A stretch of 64,000 nucleotides of DNA from Williamsia limnetica (GCF_003217475.1 NZ_QJSP01000001.1:496001-560000); one strand, 5' to 3'. Shown: positions 46,689-56,074, numbered from the stretch's first letter. Translations and numbers: made by a program. The notes: generated from the letters alone by a model not told the origin.

Positions 46689-46810
46689 GGTGTCGAGTGT
46701 GCGGGCGAGATGATGGTCGGCGCATCCGCCAACCGGGTGAGACGCCGGTCATCAATCCGTAGGACGACGACTGTGCCCGGCGTGTGCTGTGATGGAAATC
46801 GGGAGGTGTG

Positions 46811-48019
46811 ATGACACGGGTACGGATCGATCCGGACCGCCAACGCGACGTCGCGATCGCGGTCGCCTTCTTGGTCGCCGGCATCGTGTTGTACCTCGGC
46901 GATCTCCGATATTTCTTCGGGCCGACGGCGCTCAACACCGCACTACCGCAGTGGCTTCCATTGGTCACCTTGGCCATTGCCTGCTGCTCTCAGGCGTGGC
47001 GTTCGTATCGACCCGCGGTTGCACTCACCGGTGTCGTCGCGGCCTTGATCATCGACGCGTTCTGCGGGCCGACCATCGCCGTATGGATTGTCTACTCCGA
47101 TGTGGTCTACGCAGTCGCGAGATACGGTTCCGATCGGCTACGACGGGTCATGCTGCTGGTGAACTGGCTGATCGCTGCCATCGTGCTCACGGTGGCGCTG
47201 ACGGGTTCCGGCGACTGGCGGGTGGCGTTGCTGGCCATGGTGCTCGTGGCCGCCCTCATCGCCTCTCCGGCGTCGTACGGCCACGCCATCAGGCAGCACC
47301 AGATCGCCGCCGACAGCGAACGCGACAGGGCGCGCGCGGTCGAGGCGCTGGCCGCCCGCGATCAAGAGGTCGCGGTCGCCTCGGAGCGGCGGCGGCTGGC
47401 ACGCGATCTCCACGATGTCGTCGCGGGACAGTTGTCGGGCATTGCACTGCAGTCGGCTGCGGCCCTCGAGACGACCGACGACACCGTTCGCGACTCGGTG
47501 CTGCGCTCGGTCAGGTCCGCGAGCGTCGAAGCACTTCGTGAGATGCGCACGATGATCGAATTACTCTCCGGCCCTGATGATCTCGATACCGCCGCCACCG
47601 CGGACCTGCACCGGATGGACCGGCTCGGCGATGCCGCCCGTGCGTGTGGTTCGACGGTGGACATGCGCGTTGAGTCCACCAGACTCTCCCCCGCCAGCGC
47701 CATCGTGGCCTACCGGATCATCCAGCAGGCCCTGACCAACGTCGCCGCACACAGTCCTGGCGCAGACGTTGATGTCACTGTGCGCCAACGATGTTCGTCG
47801 GCAGCAATTACGGTGTCGAATACCGTCGGGGCTGATGTCGCGATCCCTGACCGCACCAGGGGCCACGGCATCGAGAACATGCGGGTGCGCGCAGCGTCGG
47901 TCGGCGGCACAGTGGACATCAGCATCGTCGACCGTCGATGGCAGGTCGTCGCCGAGCTACCGACACCAGACCTCCGCCGCTCTGGAGAATCGGATCATCT
48001 GCCAGGATCGCCGTCATGA
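46811..48019 (+). CDS. Sensor histidine kinase (HisKA_3 / NarL type)
   Basis: A membrane sensor kinase of 402 residues. Five or six hydrophobic segments fill residues 13-155, with no large external domain. A coiled stretch leads to the dimerisation helix ERRRLARDLHDVVAGQLSG with the phosphoacceptor His at about 201. The ATPase domain has an N box (QQALTNVAAHSPGAD) and GHGIENMRVRAASVGG. GGGAGG precedes the ATG by 4 nt; a GTG at 46808 is too close to it. It overlaps the response-regulator gene by 4 bp. Confidence 0.92.
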   Translation: MTRVRIDPDRQRDVAIAVAFLVAGIVLYLGDLRYFFGPTALNTALPQWLPLVTLAIACCSQAWRSYRPAVALTGVVAALIIDAFCGPTIAVWIVYSDVVYAVARYGSDRLRRVMLLVNWLIAAIVLTVALTGSGDWRVALLAMVLVAALIASPASYGHAIRQHQIAADSERDRARAVEALAARDQEVAVASERRRLARDLHDVVAGQLSGIALQSAAALETTDDTVRDSVLRSVRSASVEALREMRTMIELLSGPDDLDTAATADLHRMDRLGDAARACGSTVDMRVESTRLSPASAIVAYRIIQQALTNVAAHSPGADVDVTVRQRCSSAAITVSNTVGADVAIPDRTRGHGIENMRVRAASVGGTVDISIVDRRWQVVAELPTPDLRRSGESDHLPGSPS

Positions 48020-48735
48020 CAAGCGTTCTGATCGCCGACGATCATGCGGCCATCCGCGCCGGGCTGCGCATGCTGCTCGAGACGTCTGCCGATATCGAGG
48101 TGATCGCCGAGGCGACCGACGGCGACCAGGCGACCAGGCTGGCCGCGCGATACAGACCGGACGTCGTCCTCATGGACATCCGGATGCCGGGGACCGATGG
48201 AATCGAGGCAACCAGCAGCATCTGCGCAGCCGGGGATTCGAAGGTGCTGATCTTGACGACATTCGACATCGACGACTACATCTTTGCGGCGTTGCGGGCC
48301 GGGGCGTCGGGGTTCATGCTCAAGACCGCCGACGCCTCGGAGTTGATCGCCGCGGTGTCCGCGGTGGCTCGCGGCGACGCCGCGCTCGCACCCGAGGTGA
48401 CCAGGCGTGTGATCGATCAGTTCACCCGCGGGTCGGGCGATACCGCACCGGCGAACACCGCCGGTGCGTCCGCCAGGCCGGACATCTCGGAGCTGACCCA
48501 ACGCGAACGCGAAATTCTCGCCACTCTGGGCGCGGGATTGTCGAACGCCCAGATCGCCTCGGCCCTGTTCATCGGTGAGACCACGGTGAAGACGCACGTC
48601 TCCCGGGTGCTGAGCAAACTCGCGCTCCAGTCGAGAGTGCAGGCAGCGATCGTGGCCCGCGAGCACGGACTGACCTTTTGTTCTGGGCCATCGGGTCGAT
48701 CGCCCGCGACGTCGAACGACAAGACGCGGCCGTGA
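48016..48735 (+). CDS. NarL/FixJ-family response regulator
   Basis: A 239-residue partner of the upstream kinase. The receiver has SVLIADDHAAIRAG, the phosphoacceptor Asp at about 54 in VVLMDIRMPGTDG, and FMLKTA. The LuxR-type output domain reads LTQREREILATLGAGLSNAQ and GETTVKTHVSRVLSKL. The ATG overlaps the kinase stop (ATGA). Targets cannot be read from the sequence; no transporter lies in the same operon. Confidence 0.93.
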   Translation: MTSVLIADDHAAIRAGLRMLLETSADIEVIAEATDGDQATRLAARYRPDVVLMDIRMPGTDGIEATSSICAAGDSKVLILTTFDIDDYIFAALRAGASGFMLKTADASELIAAVSAVARGDAALAPEVTRRVIDQFTRGSGDTAPANTAGASARPDISELTQREREILATLGAGLSNAQIASALFIGETTVKTHVSRVLSKLALQSRVQAAIVAREHGLTFCSGPSGRSPATSNDKTRP

Positions 48736-48740
48736 ACCGG

Positions 48741-49094
48741 CTAGTGCAGTTGCGGGAACCGTCCCGAGTCGTCCATGTCGTAACGCTGCACTCCCACCAC
48801 GGCTCCGGTGGGCAGAGCGCCGTACAGATGCGGGAACTGCAGGCCCGCCGGGTCCGGCGGATCACCGTCTTCCCAGACGATCTCGGCGCCCACACGTAGC
48901 GGGTCGATACTCAGCAGGACCAGATCCGCCTGGTCGCGGTAGAGCAAATTCGCCGGAATGTGCACCTGCTTGCGCTCGGAGAGATGCACAAAGCCCTGCG
49001 TCTGAAGGGAGGCAGGTTCGATGGACCCCGTAGTCCTGGCCTCGAGCCAGTCGGAGATCGAGCACAGATGAACCAGATGTACGTCGCCGCTCAC
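48741..49094 (-). CDS. DUF952 family protein
   Basis: A 117-residue protein: VHLCSISDWLEARTTGSIEP, then SLQTQGFVHLSERKQVHIPA, ending GLQFPHLYGALPTGAVVGVQ. This is the DUF952 pattern, whose fold resembles glutathione-transferase-like or ADP-ribosyl domains but whose function is unknown. GTG start at 49094. It follows the EamA permease gene by 17 bp on the same strand. Confidence 0.85.
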   Translation of the reverse strand: MSGDVHLVHLCSISDWLEARTTGSIEPASLQTQGFVHLSERKQVHIPANLLYRDQADLVLLSIDPLRVGAEIVWEDGDPPDPAGLQFPHLYGALPTGAVVGVQRYDMDDSGRFPQLH

Positions 49095-49111
49095 CCCTCC
49101 AGCCTGCCGTA

Positions 49112-50095
49112 TCAGCCGGTCCCGGCGCCAGAGGCAATATCGGCCGTGCGAGAGGTGAACACGATCGCGGCGATCACCAGAGCCATGCCTCCCAACTCGG
49201 GCCAGGTGGGAATCTGTGCAAGGGCGACCGCGCCGACCACCGCCGCGGTGACAGGGAGCAGAGCCAGCAACAGCGCGAACTGTGAGCGACCCAACTTCGA
49301 CAGGACGATCTGGTCGAGCAGGTACGGAATTGCGCTGGAGAGCACGCCGAGGCCGATCCCGATGAGCAGGATCCGCCAACTCCACAGCGCGCCGGGGTTC
49401 GCCGCGCCGCTGATCGCGATCACCACGGGCGCGGCGAGGGCGCCGGCGACCGTCAACCCGATTGCGAGGTCGTCGATGCCGTCACGCCAGGCAACCGTCT
49501 CCCGGACTGCCACGCCGGTCGTCGGGTCCCCTGCCCTCCGCCGGGCAGATCCGCCGGAGACCGCCTTGCCGACCACTATGTAGGCGGCCCACAGGCCTGC
49601 AGCCAGCAGCGCGAACAGGACACCCGTCGGCGAACCCTCGAGACTGGCGCCGCTGAGCAGCACCACCCCCATGAGGACGGCGACGACGGCGAAGCCGTCC
49701 GAAAGCGTTCGCGAGCCCGCTGCCGCCACCACCACAGGTCCCAGGAACTCGATGGCAACAGCGACGCCCAGATCTATCGAGTCGATGGCGAGGTAGAACG
49801 CCATGTTCATCCCCAGTGTCACGAGTCCGAACGCCGCGGCCGTCAGCAGACGCCGCGGTGGGAACCGGACGCCCACCCGTGGCCATCGGCGCGCGGCGAA
49901 CGGCCACCACACCGCGAACAGCACCACACCGGCGCCGCCGGCCCGCAACCAGGCGACCGATGCAGGGTCGAGTTCCCCGAACAGCGGGACCGCGAGCGAA
50001 GCTCCGATGTACTGGCACACGGCGCCGATCACGAAGAGAACGGACAGCTTCGAGAGCCCACTCGCCGACCCTGAGGTTTCGGCAGCGCGCGACAT
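49112..50095 (-). CDS. EamA/RhtA-type drug/metabolite exporter
   Basis: A ten-helix permease of the DMT superfamily, 327 residues, made of two EamA halves: the first from about FVIGAVCQYIGASLAV, the second from about LLAAGLWAAYIVVGKAVSGG. The loop between them is long, with RRRAGDPTTG. It resembles RhtA-type exporters of threonine and homoserine; the real substrate is unknown. Start ATG at 50095. Confidence 0.88.
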   Translation of the reverse strand: MSRAAETSGSASGLSKLSVLFVIGAVCQYIGASLAVPLFGELDPASVAWLRAGGAGVVLFAVWWPFAARRWPRVGVRFPPRRLLTAAAFGLVTLGMNMAFYLAIDSIDLGVAVAIEFLGPVVVAAAGSRTLSDGFAVVAVLMGVVLLSGASLEGSPTGVLFALLAAGLWAAYIVVGKAVSGGSARRRAGDPTTGVAVRETVAWRDGIDDLAIGLTVAGALAAPVVIAISGAANPGALWSWRILLIGIGLGVLSSAIPYLLDQIVLSKLGRSQFALLLALLPVTAAVVGAVALAQIPTWPELGGMALVIAAIVFTSRTADIASGAGTG

Positions 50096-50360
50096 TGCAA
50101 CACTGTAGGTGGGTCACACGTCGTCACCCGCCACCGGGAAACCGGAATCGCGTAACGGGTTGAGATCTGCCTCATACCGAAAACACGGTCAATGTTGCCG
50201 ATCGCAGCCCAGCTGTTACGGGTGAGTGACGACACACCGGAGGGCCCCCGGGAACAAAGCCGATTGCCAAATCGTCTGAAAGAGTGAGAGTGGATGCACC
50301 ACCCCGGCGCATCAGCTCGCGAAGGGACCGCGTAATCGCAGGCCCTGGACGGAGGAAAAC

Positions 50361-50567
50361 ATGTCAGACACCATCACCACGCCCCCGATCCACATGCCAC
50401 TGACCACTGCCGACCGCTGTGATCGTTGCGGTGCGGCGGCACGTGTACGCGCGGTTCTCTCCACAGGTGGAGAGCTGCTGTTCTGCCGTCATCACTTCAA
50501 CGAGCACGAGGCACGCCTGATCGACATGGGCGCGACCGTGGTCACCAACGAAGACGAGCTGGTCTAA
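50361..50567 (+). CDS. Small zinc-binding protein (DUF7455 type)
   Basis: A 68-residue protein with a compact metal site: ADRCDRCGAAARVRAVL, then ELLFCRHHFNEHEARL, a C-x2-C plus C-x2-H arrangement. Such proteins are common near sigA/sigB in this order, with unknown function. GGAGG precedes the ATG by about 6 nt. A strong hairpin terminator follows. Confidence 0.85.
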   Translation: MSDTITTPPIHMPLTTADRCDRCGAAARVRAVLSTGGELLFCRHHFNEHEARLIDMGATVVTNEDELV

Positions 50568-50584
50568 CAACCTCAGTCATCACG

Positions 50585-50617
50585 CCGCCGCGGTTCACTT
50601 CATGTGAACCGCGGCGG
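50585..50617. terminator. Bidirectional terminator between DUF7455 gene and helicase
   Basis: CCGCCGCGGTTCAC and GTGAACCGCGGCGG form a perfect 14-bp stem with loop TTCAT, between two convergent genes. Confidence 0.85.
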
Positions 50618-50659
50618 TGCTGTATGCGCCTCATCTGACCGGTCGTCGCGCGCCCACGG

Positions 50660-52405
50660 TCAACGCCACTTGCGCAGAGCCTCGATCCTGGCCTGCAACT
50701 GATCCGCCGTGGCCATGGCCGTCGGTGGGCCACCGAGCCGCTCCCGTAGGTCGTTGTGCACCTGTCCGTGAGGCTTGCCGGTGCGGTGATGATGCATCGC
50801 CACGAGACTGTTCAGCTCGCGGCGCAGTGCCGTGAGCTGTTTGCCCACCGACGGTTCGTTCGTCTGAACCGGCGCCGGCGCCGGCTGTGCGCTGCGCGCC
50901 TCGATCTGTGTCGCCTGGCGCTGCTGAAGCAGGTCGCGTACCTGATCGGCGTCGAGGAGCCCTGGCAGTCCCAGGTAGTCGGCTTCCTCATCACTGCCCG
51001 AGAATGTCGCCGTCCCGAACGACGACCCGTCGTAGATCACCTGGTCCAGTTCGGCGTCGGCGTGCAGCGATTCGAATCCCCGCTCGTCCTCGCCGTCTTC
51101 GTCTTTCTGCTTGTTCGCATCGTTGAGCAGCGCGTCGTCGAGCCCCTCGGACTCCCGATGCGGCTTCCCGAGGACGTGATCACGCTGGGCCTCGAGTTGC
51201 GCGGCCAGCTGCAGCAGCACCGGAACCGACGGCAAGAAGACGCTGGCATTCTCGCCCGGTCGCCGGGACCGCACGAATCGGCCGATCGCCTGCGCGAAAT
51301 ACAGCGGTGTCGATGCACTGGTGGCGTAGACGCCGACGGCAAGACGCGGTACGTCCACCCCTTCGGACACCATCCGCACGGCGACCATCCACTCGTCCTG
51401 CGACTCACTGAACTCGGCGATCCGACTCGACGACTTCGGGTCGTCCGACAGCACCAGCGTGGGCATCTTGCCGGTGATCGCCTGGAGGAGTTCGGCATAG
51501 TCGCGAGCCACGGTCTGATCGGTGGCGATCACCAGCCCGCCGGCGTCGGGCATCCCGGACCCCCGTAACTGCCGCAGCCGGGTGTGGGCAGCCTGGAGCA
51601 CCGCAGGGATCCAGTCGCCGTGGGGGTCGAGGGCGGTGCGCCATGCTCGCGCGGTGTGCTCGGCCGAGAGCGGTTCGCCCAGCCGGGCGGTGAACTCCTC
51701 GCCGGCGTTGTTCCGCCAACTGGCCTCACCTGAGTACGCCAGGAAGACCACCGGCCGCACGACACCGTCGGCCAGGGCGTCGGAGTAGCCGTAGACGTAG
51801 TCGGCGACCGAACGGCTGCCGCCGCCGGCCTCGGGCTCGTAGGTGATGAAAGGAATCGGACTGTCGTCGGAGCGGAAGGGCGTACCGGTCAGTGCCAGCC
51901 GCCGGGTCGCGTCGGAAAACGCTTCCCGAATCGCCTCACCCCAGCTCTTCGCGTCTCCACCGTGATGGATCTCATCGAGAATGACCAACGTCCGGCGATT
52001 CTCGGTGCGGACGCGGTGTCTCGCAGGGTGGGTCGCGATCTGTGCGTACGTGACGACCACGCCGTGATAGTCCGAGCTCGTCTGTCCCGCCGAATTGCTG
52101 AACCGGGAGTCCAGCGCGATACCCGCACGTGCCGCGGCGGCCGCCCACTGGTGCTTGAGGTGTTCGGTCGGGGCGACGACGGTGATCTGGTCCACCGTGC
52201 GATCGGCGAGCAGCTCCGCTGCGATCCGCAGGCCGAAGGTCGTCTTGCCGGCGCCCGGCGTCGCCACCGCGAGGAAGTCCTTGGGCGCCGCCGACAGGTA
52301 TTTGGTCAGCGCGCGCCGCTGCCAGGTACGCAGCGGAGATGCCGCGGGCGCAGGGGTCGGTTCGGTGGTGACCTGGGATCCTGAGAGGGCAGAGGGTCGG
52401 GTCAC
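50660..52405 (-). CDS. SF2 DEAD/DEAH-box helicase
   Basis: A 581-residue superfamily 2 helicase of the XPB/restriction-subunit-like group. Motifs: Walker A ATPGAGKTTFG, DEIHHGG (II), ALTGTPFRSDD (III), and QAIGRFVRSRRPGE (VI). The C-terminal 170 residues contain an acidic insert (KQKDEDGEDERGF) and a closing domain (MHHHRTGKPHGQVHNDLRER) that resembles small helical domains of DNA-repair helicases. The start is probably GTG 52405 or TTG 52417; AAGGAG directly abuts the TTG. It is divergent from YihY. The role, probably in DNA transactions, is unproven. Confidence 0.85.
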   Translation of the reverse strand: MTRPSALSGSQVTTEPTPAPAASPLRTWQRRALTKYLSAAPKDFLAVATPGAGKTTFGLRIAAELLADRTVDQITVVAPTEHLKHQWAAAAARAGIALDSRFSNSAGQTSSDYHGVVVTYAQIATHPARHRVRTENRRTLVILDEIHHGGDAKSWGEAIREAFSDATRRLALTGTPFRSDDSPIPFITYEPEAGGGSRSVADYVYGYSDALADGVVRPVVFLAYSGEASWRNNAGEEFTARLGEPLSAEHTARAWRTALDPHGDWIPAVLQAAHTRLRQLRGSGMPDAGGLVIATDQTVARDYAELLQAITGKMPTLVLSDDPKSSSRIAEFSESQDEWMVAVRMVSEGVDVPRLAVGVYATSASTPLYFAQAIGRFVRSRRPGENASVFLPSVPVLLQLAAQLEAQRDHVLGKPHRESEGLDDALLNDANKQKDEDGEDERGFESLHADAELDQVIYDGSSFGTATFSGSDEEADYLGLPGLLDADQVRDLLQQRQATQIEARSAQPAPAPVQTNEPSVGKQLTALRRELNSLVAMHHHRTGKPHGQVHNDLRERLGGPPTAMATADQLQARIEALRKWR

Positions 52406-52431
52406 GACAGGGCACAACTCCTTGACAAGCG

Positions 52432-53748
52432 ATGAGGTTCTTCAATCCGGGCCAACCGGTCCGGCCGGATGGCATCTGCGCCACTGCGACGGACGGTTCG
52501 GCGCACTGCGCACGCGCCGCCGGGGCACCGCAAAATGTTACCGCGCCGAGCGGCCATCAGCCCACAGCGTCGGCGGCGCGGCATCTCACATCGCGCTCGA
52601 TCTTCCGTAATGCTGGTGTCATCACACAGCCAACCGAACCCTCCCCCGAACCTGCGACGCCGGACCCGTCGCAGGTCGATGACGCCTGCCAGCAGACAGG
52701 CGACCGCCCGCGCGTACTCAAGAGCCTGCCCTGGATGCTTTGGCGCACCATCACCAAATCGTGGGACGACTCGATCTTCGCGATGTCCGCCCAGGCTGCC
52801 TTCTGGCAGACGCTGTCCCTGCCCCCGCTGCTCCTCGGTCTCCTCGGTTGCGTCGGCTACGTGGCGAACTGGTTCGGGCCGAACACCGAGGAGATCATCC
52901 AGGACAGGATCATCAGTTTTGCCGAACGCACCTTCAGCCAGAACGTGGTCGACGAGATCATCACCCCGACAGTCGACAACGTGCTCGTCAGCGGACGCGC
53001 CGAGGTCATCTCACTGGGATTCGTGTTGTCGCTGTGGGCGGGGTCGTCGGCGATGTCGAGCTTTGTCGACTCCATCGTCGTGGCACACGGCCAGCACAAC
53101 GTCCGGCACGCGGTGACGCAAAGGCTGTTCGCACTGTGGCTATACGTGTGTTTCCTCGTGCTCGCCGTACTCACGCTGCCCCTCGTGGCGCTCGGGCCCG
53201 CCTACATCCGCGAGGTGATACCGGACTCATGGCATCCGGCCAGTACGGTCGCCATCGAGTATGGCTACTACCCCGCAGTGGCCCTGCTCCTGCTCGCCGG
53301 ACTGACGACGCTGTACCGCGTCGCTCTGGCCAACCCGCTGCCGTGGCACCGGCTCGTACCAGGCGCACTGCTGGCCGGTCTGGTGTTCTGGTGCGCCAGC
53401 GCGATCCTGCGGTGGTATCTGGCGACGATCACCCAAACCGGGTACAGCTACGGCGCGCTCGCCACGCCCATCGCCTTCCTGCTCTTCACCTTCTTCCTCG
53501 GATTCGCCATCGTGGTCGGCGCCGAGTTCAACGCGATCGCCCAGCAGCTGTGGCCGGCCAACCCGACCAAGATCGATCAGGTCCGTGACTGGGTATCCCA
53601 GCAGACCAGCGACATCACCGACCAACTCAAAAGCGTCCCGACGTGGTTGCCGTCCGGTCCGATCCGACGTGGCGAGTCATCATCGACCACGCCGGGTCCC
53701 GCGCCGGCGAAGGACGATCCGTCGGTGGAGTCGGACAAGCCGCACTGA
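52432..53748 (+). CDS. YihY/BrkB-family membrane protein
   Basis: A polytopic protein with about six helices and the family landmark SIFAMSAQAAFWQTLSLPPL, later YSYGALATPIAFLLFTFFLG and GAEFNAIAQQLWP. The domain begins near residue 95. The only in-frame ATG, GTG or TTG codons are the ATG at 52432, whose first 60 codons do not look coding, and an ATG at 52738 inside the domain, so the true start is unclear. The C-terminus is Ser/Pro-rich. M. tuberculosis Rv2707 is the likely counterpart. Function unknown; not RNase BN. Confidence 0.8.
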   Translation: MRFFNPGQPVRPDGICATATDGSAHCARAAGAPQNVTAPSGHQPTASAARHLTSRSIFRNAGVITQPTEPSPEPATPDPSQVDDACQQTGDRPRVLKSLPWMLWRTITKSWDDSIFAMSAQAAFWQTLSLPPLLLGLLGCVGYVANWFGPNTEEIIQDRIISFAERTFSQNVVDEIITPTVDNVLVSGRAEVISLGFVLSLWAGSSAMSSFVDSIVVAHGQHNVRHAVTQRLFALWLYVCFLVLAVLTLPLVALGPAYIREVIPDSWHPASTVAIEYGYYPAVALLLLAGLTTLYRVALANPLPWHRLVPGALLAGLVFWCASAILRWYLATITQTGYSYGALATPIAFLLFTFFLGFAIVVGAEFNAIAQQLWPANPTKIDQVRDWVSQQTSDITDQLKSVPTWLPSGPIRRGESSSTTPGPAPAKDDPSVESDKPH

Positions 53749-53760
53749 TGGAAAGACGCG

Positions 53761-54000
53761 TCACTCGCCCTTTTTCATGCGCGAATAGATTTTCTTGCAC
53801 TTCGGGCACACGGGTGAGCCTGGTTTGGCCGACCGGGTGACGGGGAAAGTCTCACCACAGAGGGCGACGACGATGTTGCCCATCACGGCGCTCTCGACGA
53901 TTTTGTCCTTTTTCACATAGTGAAAGAACTTCGGGGTGTCGTCCTCCGTCGTCTCGTCGGTCGTGACTTCTGGCTTGTCGAGGGTCTGCGTATCCACCAT
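53761..54000 (-). CDS. DUF3039 zinc-ribbon protein
   Basis: A 79-residue protein with TPKFFHYVKKDKIVESAVMG, VVALCGETFPVTRSAKPG and CPKCKKIYSRM, the DUF3039 pattern with three Cys positions for a metal. Conserved in Actinobacteria without known role. Convergent with YihY, divergent from the DUF3099 gene. M. tuberculosis Rv2708c. Confidence 0.9.
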   Translation of the reverse strand: MVDTQTLDKPEVTTDETTEDDTPKFFHYVKKDKIVESAVMGNIVVALCGETFPVTRSAKPGSPVCPKCKKIYSRMKKGE

Positions 54001-54107
54001 GGGGTCAATTCTGCCCCCAGAGACCGCGGTCGGCCAATATGCACGTCGCCGCGGACCGGCAGGACTGCAGGTGGCCGTCCGGCAACGAAAGTGGGACAGT
54101 GGAAAAC

Positions 54108-54452
54108 ATGGCTCCGAAAGAACACGCGCCGGAGACTTTTCTCATCACCGAGGCTCAAACCTCCCTGGAAGAACAGCACCGGGCCCGCGTACGCAAGTAC
54201 CTGACGTTGATGGCGTTCCGTGTTCCCGCACTGGTTCTTGCCGGGATCATTTACGGGGCGACACAGAACGGATTCCTGGCGCTCGGAGTGATCATCTTGT
54301 CCATCCCGATCCCCTGGGTCGCGGTGCTGATCGCCAACGACCGACCGCCCCGAGCCAAAGGTGAAGTCCCTCACTACAAGTACGGCCCCGAGGGCACCAA
54401 CCAGCTCACAGAGAAGCGGTCGTTCTTCGGTCTCGATCGACGCGAGGGGTGA
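54108..54452 (+). CDS. DUF3099 family membrane protein
   Basis: A 114-residue protein with two helices (FRVPALVLAGIIYGATQNGF and LALGVIILSIPIPWVAVLIA) followed by NDRPPRAKGE, a DUF3099 hallmark. The N-terminus ETFLITEAQTSLEEQ is also typical. Start taken at the ATG at 54108. It overlaps the methyltransferase gene by 4 bp (GTGA). M. tuberculosis Rv2709. Confidence 0.85.
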   Translation: MAPKEHAPETFLITEAQTSLEEQHRARVRKYLTLMAFRVPALVLAGIIYGATQNGFLALGVIILSIPIPWVAVLIANDRPPRAKGEVPHYKYGPEGTNQLTEKRSFFGLDRREG

Positions 54453-56008
54453 GCGCCCCGGATTCAGCCGGCGAGTTGTACTCGCTGGCAGCTGGCCTGC
54501 GCATCGCATTCCAGAACGCCGATTACACCACCGACGGGGTGCTCGACCTGCTCGGTGACGAGGCCCACGGGGCGCTCGGGCGTGGCGAGCCGGTACCTGT
54601 ACGGCGTGCATGCGCCGACAGCGGCAGCCTCGGAACCCTCATCCGCCTCCTACTGCTCGGCGACACCTGCACCCGGTCACAGGTGTCGGCGGCTTTGTCC
54701 CCGGTGGGCATCGACGAAGCGATCGGCGCCGGCCTGCTGGACGCCGACGGAGCCGGGGTCTGCGCGGCCGTCGATCTACGTCCGGTGGACCTCGGGTCGG
54801 GCAATCGCTGGCTGTTCTCCGACCTCGACGGCACGATGCGTCGTAAGGCGATCACCGAAGACCACGTGCTCGGCGTCGGACATGCGTCACTGTCGCTGCT
54901 GAGAGCCACCGCGACGAATCCCGTCGGATCCGTCCTCGACGTCGGCACCGGCTGTGGCGTCCAGGCGATCCACGCTGCCGACTTCGCCGGTCACGTCACG
55001 GCCACCGACATCACCGATCGCTCGCTCGCGATGACACGCGCGGGTGTCGCCATCAACGGCATCGACCCCGCGAGGGTCACGTTGTCAAAAGGTGCGTGGT
55101 TCGGACCGGTCGGTGGCCGGCAGTTCGATCTGATCGTCGCCAACCCACCTTTCGTCGTGGGTCCACCCGAGGTCACGCACACCTACCGCGACTCCGGCCT
55201 CGACCTCGACGGGGCGAGCGAACTCATGTGTCGCACCGCTCCGAAGTTCCTGACCGAGGGCGGCAATGCAGCGATGCTGGCCTCCTGGGTCATCACCGAC
55301 GACGACTGGCGAGCGCGGATCTCACCGTGGATCCCGGACACCGGAGTCGATGCGTGGGTGGTGCAGCGCGATGTCGCCGATCCCGCACTCTATGTGGGTA
55401 CCTGGCTACGCGACGCCGGTCACGACCCCCGCGACCCCGCATCCGCAGAACTCGCGGACCGATGGCTGCGACACCTCGACAGAGCCGGGGTGTCGGGTAT
55501 CGGTTTCGGCTTCGTCTTCCTGCGCCGGACCGACGAGCCGACGGACCTGCTCGCCGAGGAGCTGGGGCACTCGTTCGACGATCCTCTCGGTCCCGAGGCC
55601 GACGACTACTTGCGCCGCACCGCGTGGCTGCGGACCCACGACCTGATGAGCGAGCGATTCTGTGTCGCGGATGGCGCAGCCCTCGAACGGGTCGCGACCC
55701 TGAACCCCGACACCGGATGGCAGGACGTGGTCATGCGAATCCACCGCCCCGACGGTCCGCGGTGGAGTCACGAGATCGACACCCTGGGCCAGGCACTGCT
55801 CGCAGGCCTCCGTCCGGACGGGCTCACGCTCGGCGAGATCACCGAACTGCTGTCTGTCGCCACCGGAGACGAACGGATCGACGACGACGCCGTGGAGAAC
55901 CTTGTCGAGGGATTGATCCGCCACGGAATCGTCCTGCCGGCGCGCTGGAACAACGACTGCCGGGAAACCTCAGGGCACTCTCAGCAACTTCTCAGACCCT
56001 TTATCTGA
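54449..56008 (+). CDS. Class I methyltransferase with N-terminal DUF7059-like domain
   Basis: A 519-residue two-domain protein. Residues 1-140 are helical, winged-helix-like. The catalytic domain has SAM motif SVLDVGTGCGVQAIHAAD (about 161-178) and motif IV ANPPF (about 231-235), as in HemK, RlmG and N6-adenine methyltransferases that act on planar nitrogen. The last 200 residues are a further domain of unknown role. The substrate (rRNA, DNA or protein glutamine) is open. GTG start overlapping the DUF3099 stop. It lies directly upstream of sigB, but sigB has its own promoter. Confidence 0.82.
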   Translation: MSAPDSAGELYSLAAGLRIAFQNADYTTDGVLDLLGDEAHGALGRGEPVPVRRACADSGSLGTLIRLLLLGDTCTRSQVSAALSPVGIDEAIGAGLLDADGAGVCAAVDLRPVDLGSGNRWLFSDLDGTMRRKAITEDHVLGVGHASLSLLRATATNPVGSVLDVGTGCGVQAIHAADFAGHVTATDITDRSLAMTRAGVAINGIDPARVTLSKGAWFGPVGGRQFDLIVANPPFVVGPPEVTHTYRDSGLDLDGASELMCRTAPKFLTEGGNAAMLASWVITDDDWRARISPWIPDTGVDAWVVQRDVADPALYVGTWLRDAGHDPRDPASAELADRWLRHLDRAGVSGIGFGFVFLRRTDEPTDLLAEELGHSFDDPLGPEADDYLRRTAWLRTHDLMSERFCVADGAALERVATLNPDTGWQDVVMRIHRPDGPRWSHEIDTLGQALLAGLRPDGLTLGEITELLSVATGDERIDDDAVENLVEGLIRHGIVLPARWNNDCRETSGHSQQLLRPFI

Positions 56009-56046
56009 AAAGCCTGGTCACAGCGTCGGCGTCTGGAAACCTTCGC

Positions 56047-56074
56047 GGAACTATCTGGGTGGCCCCCTCCGTTG
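56047..56074 (+). promoter_or_regulatory. SigE/SigH-type promoter of sigB
   Basis: GGAACT (56047-56052) and CGTTG (56070-56074) with a 17-bp spacer match the mycobacterial consensus for the extracytoplasmic sigma factors SigE and SigH. In M. tuberculosis sigB is known to be driven by SigE/SigH. Predicted start of transcription is near 56081, leaving a 30-nt leader with GAGGAGG before the ATG. Confidence 0.75.

Noticed and set aside
45418-46977. Open frame of 519 codons on the minus strand
   Set aside because: It covers the DUF5685-like gene in antisense and crosses the membrane-protein and kinase genes in another frame; composition is not protein-like.
50660-52405. Helicase as part of a defence system
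   Set aside because: No nuclease, methyltransferase or other defence partner is adjacent; the flanking genes are conserved chromosomal genes, so a general DNA-repair or processing role is more likely.
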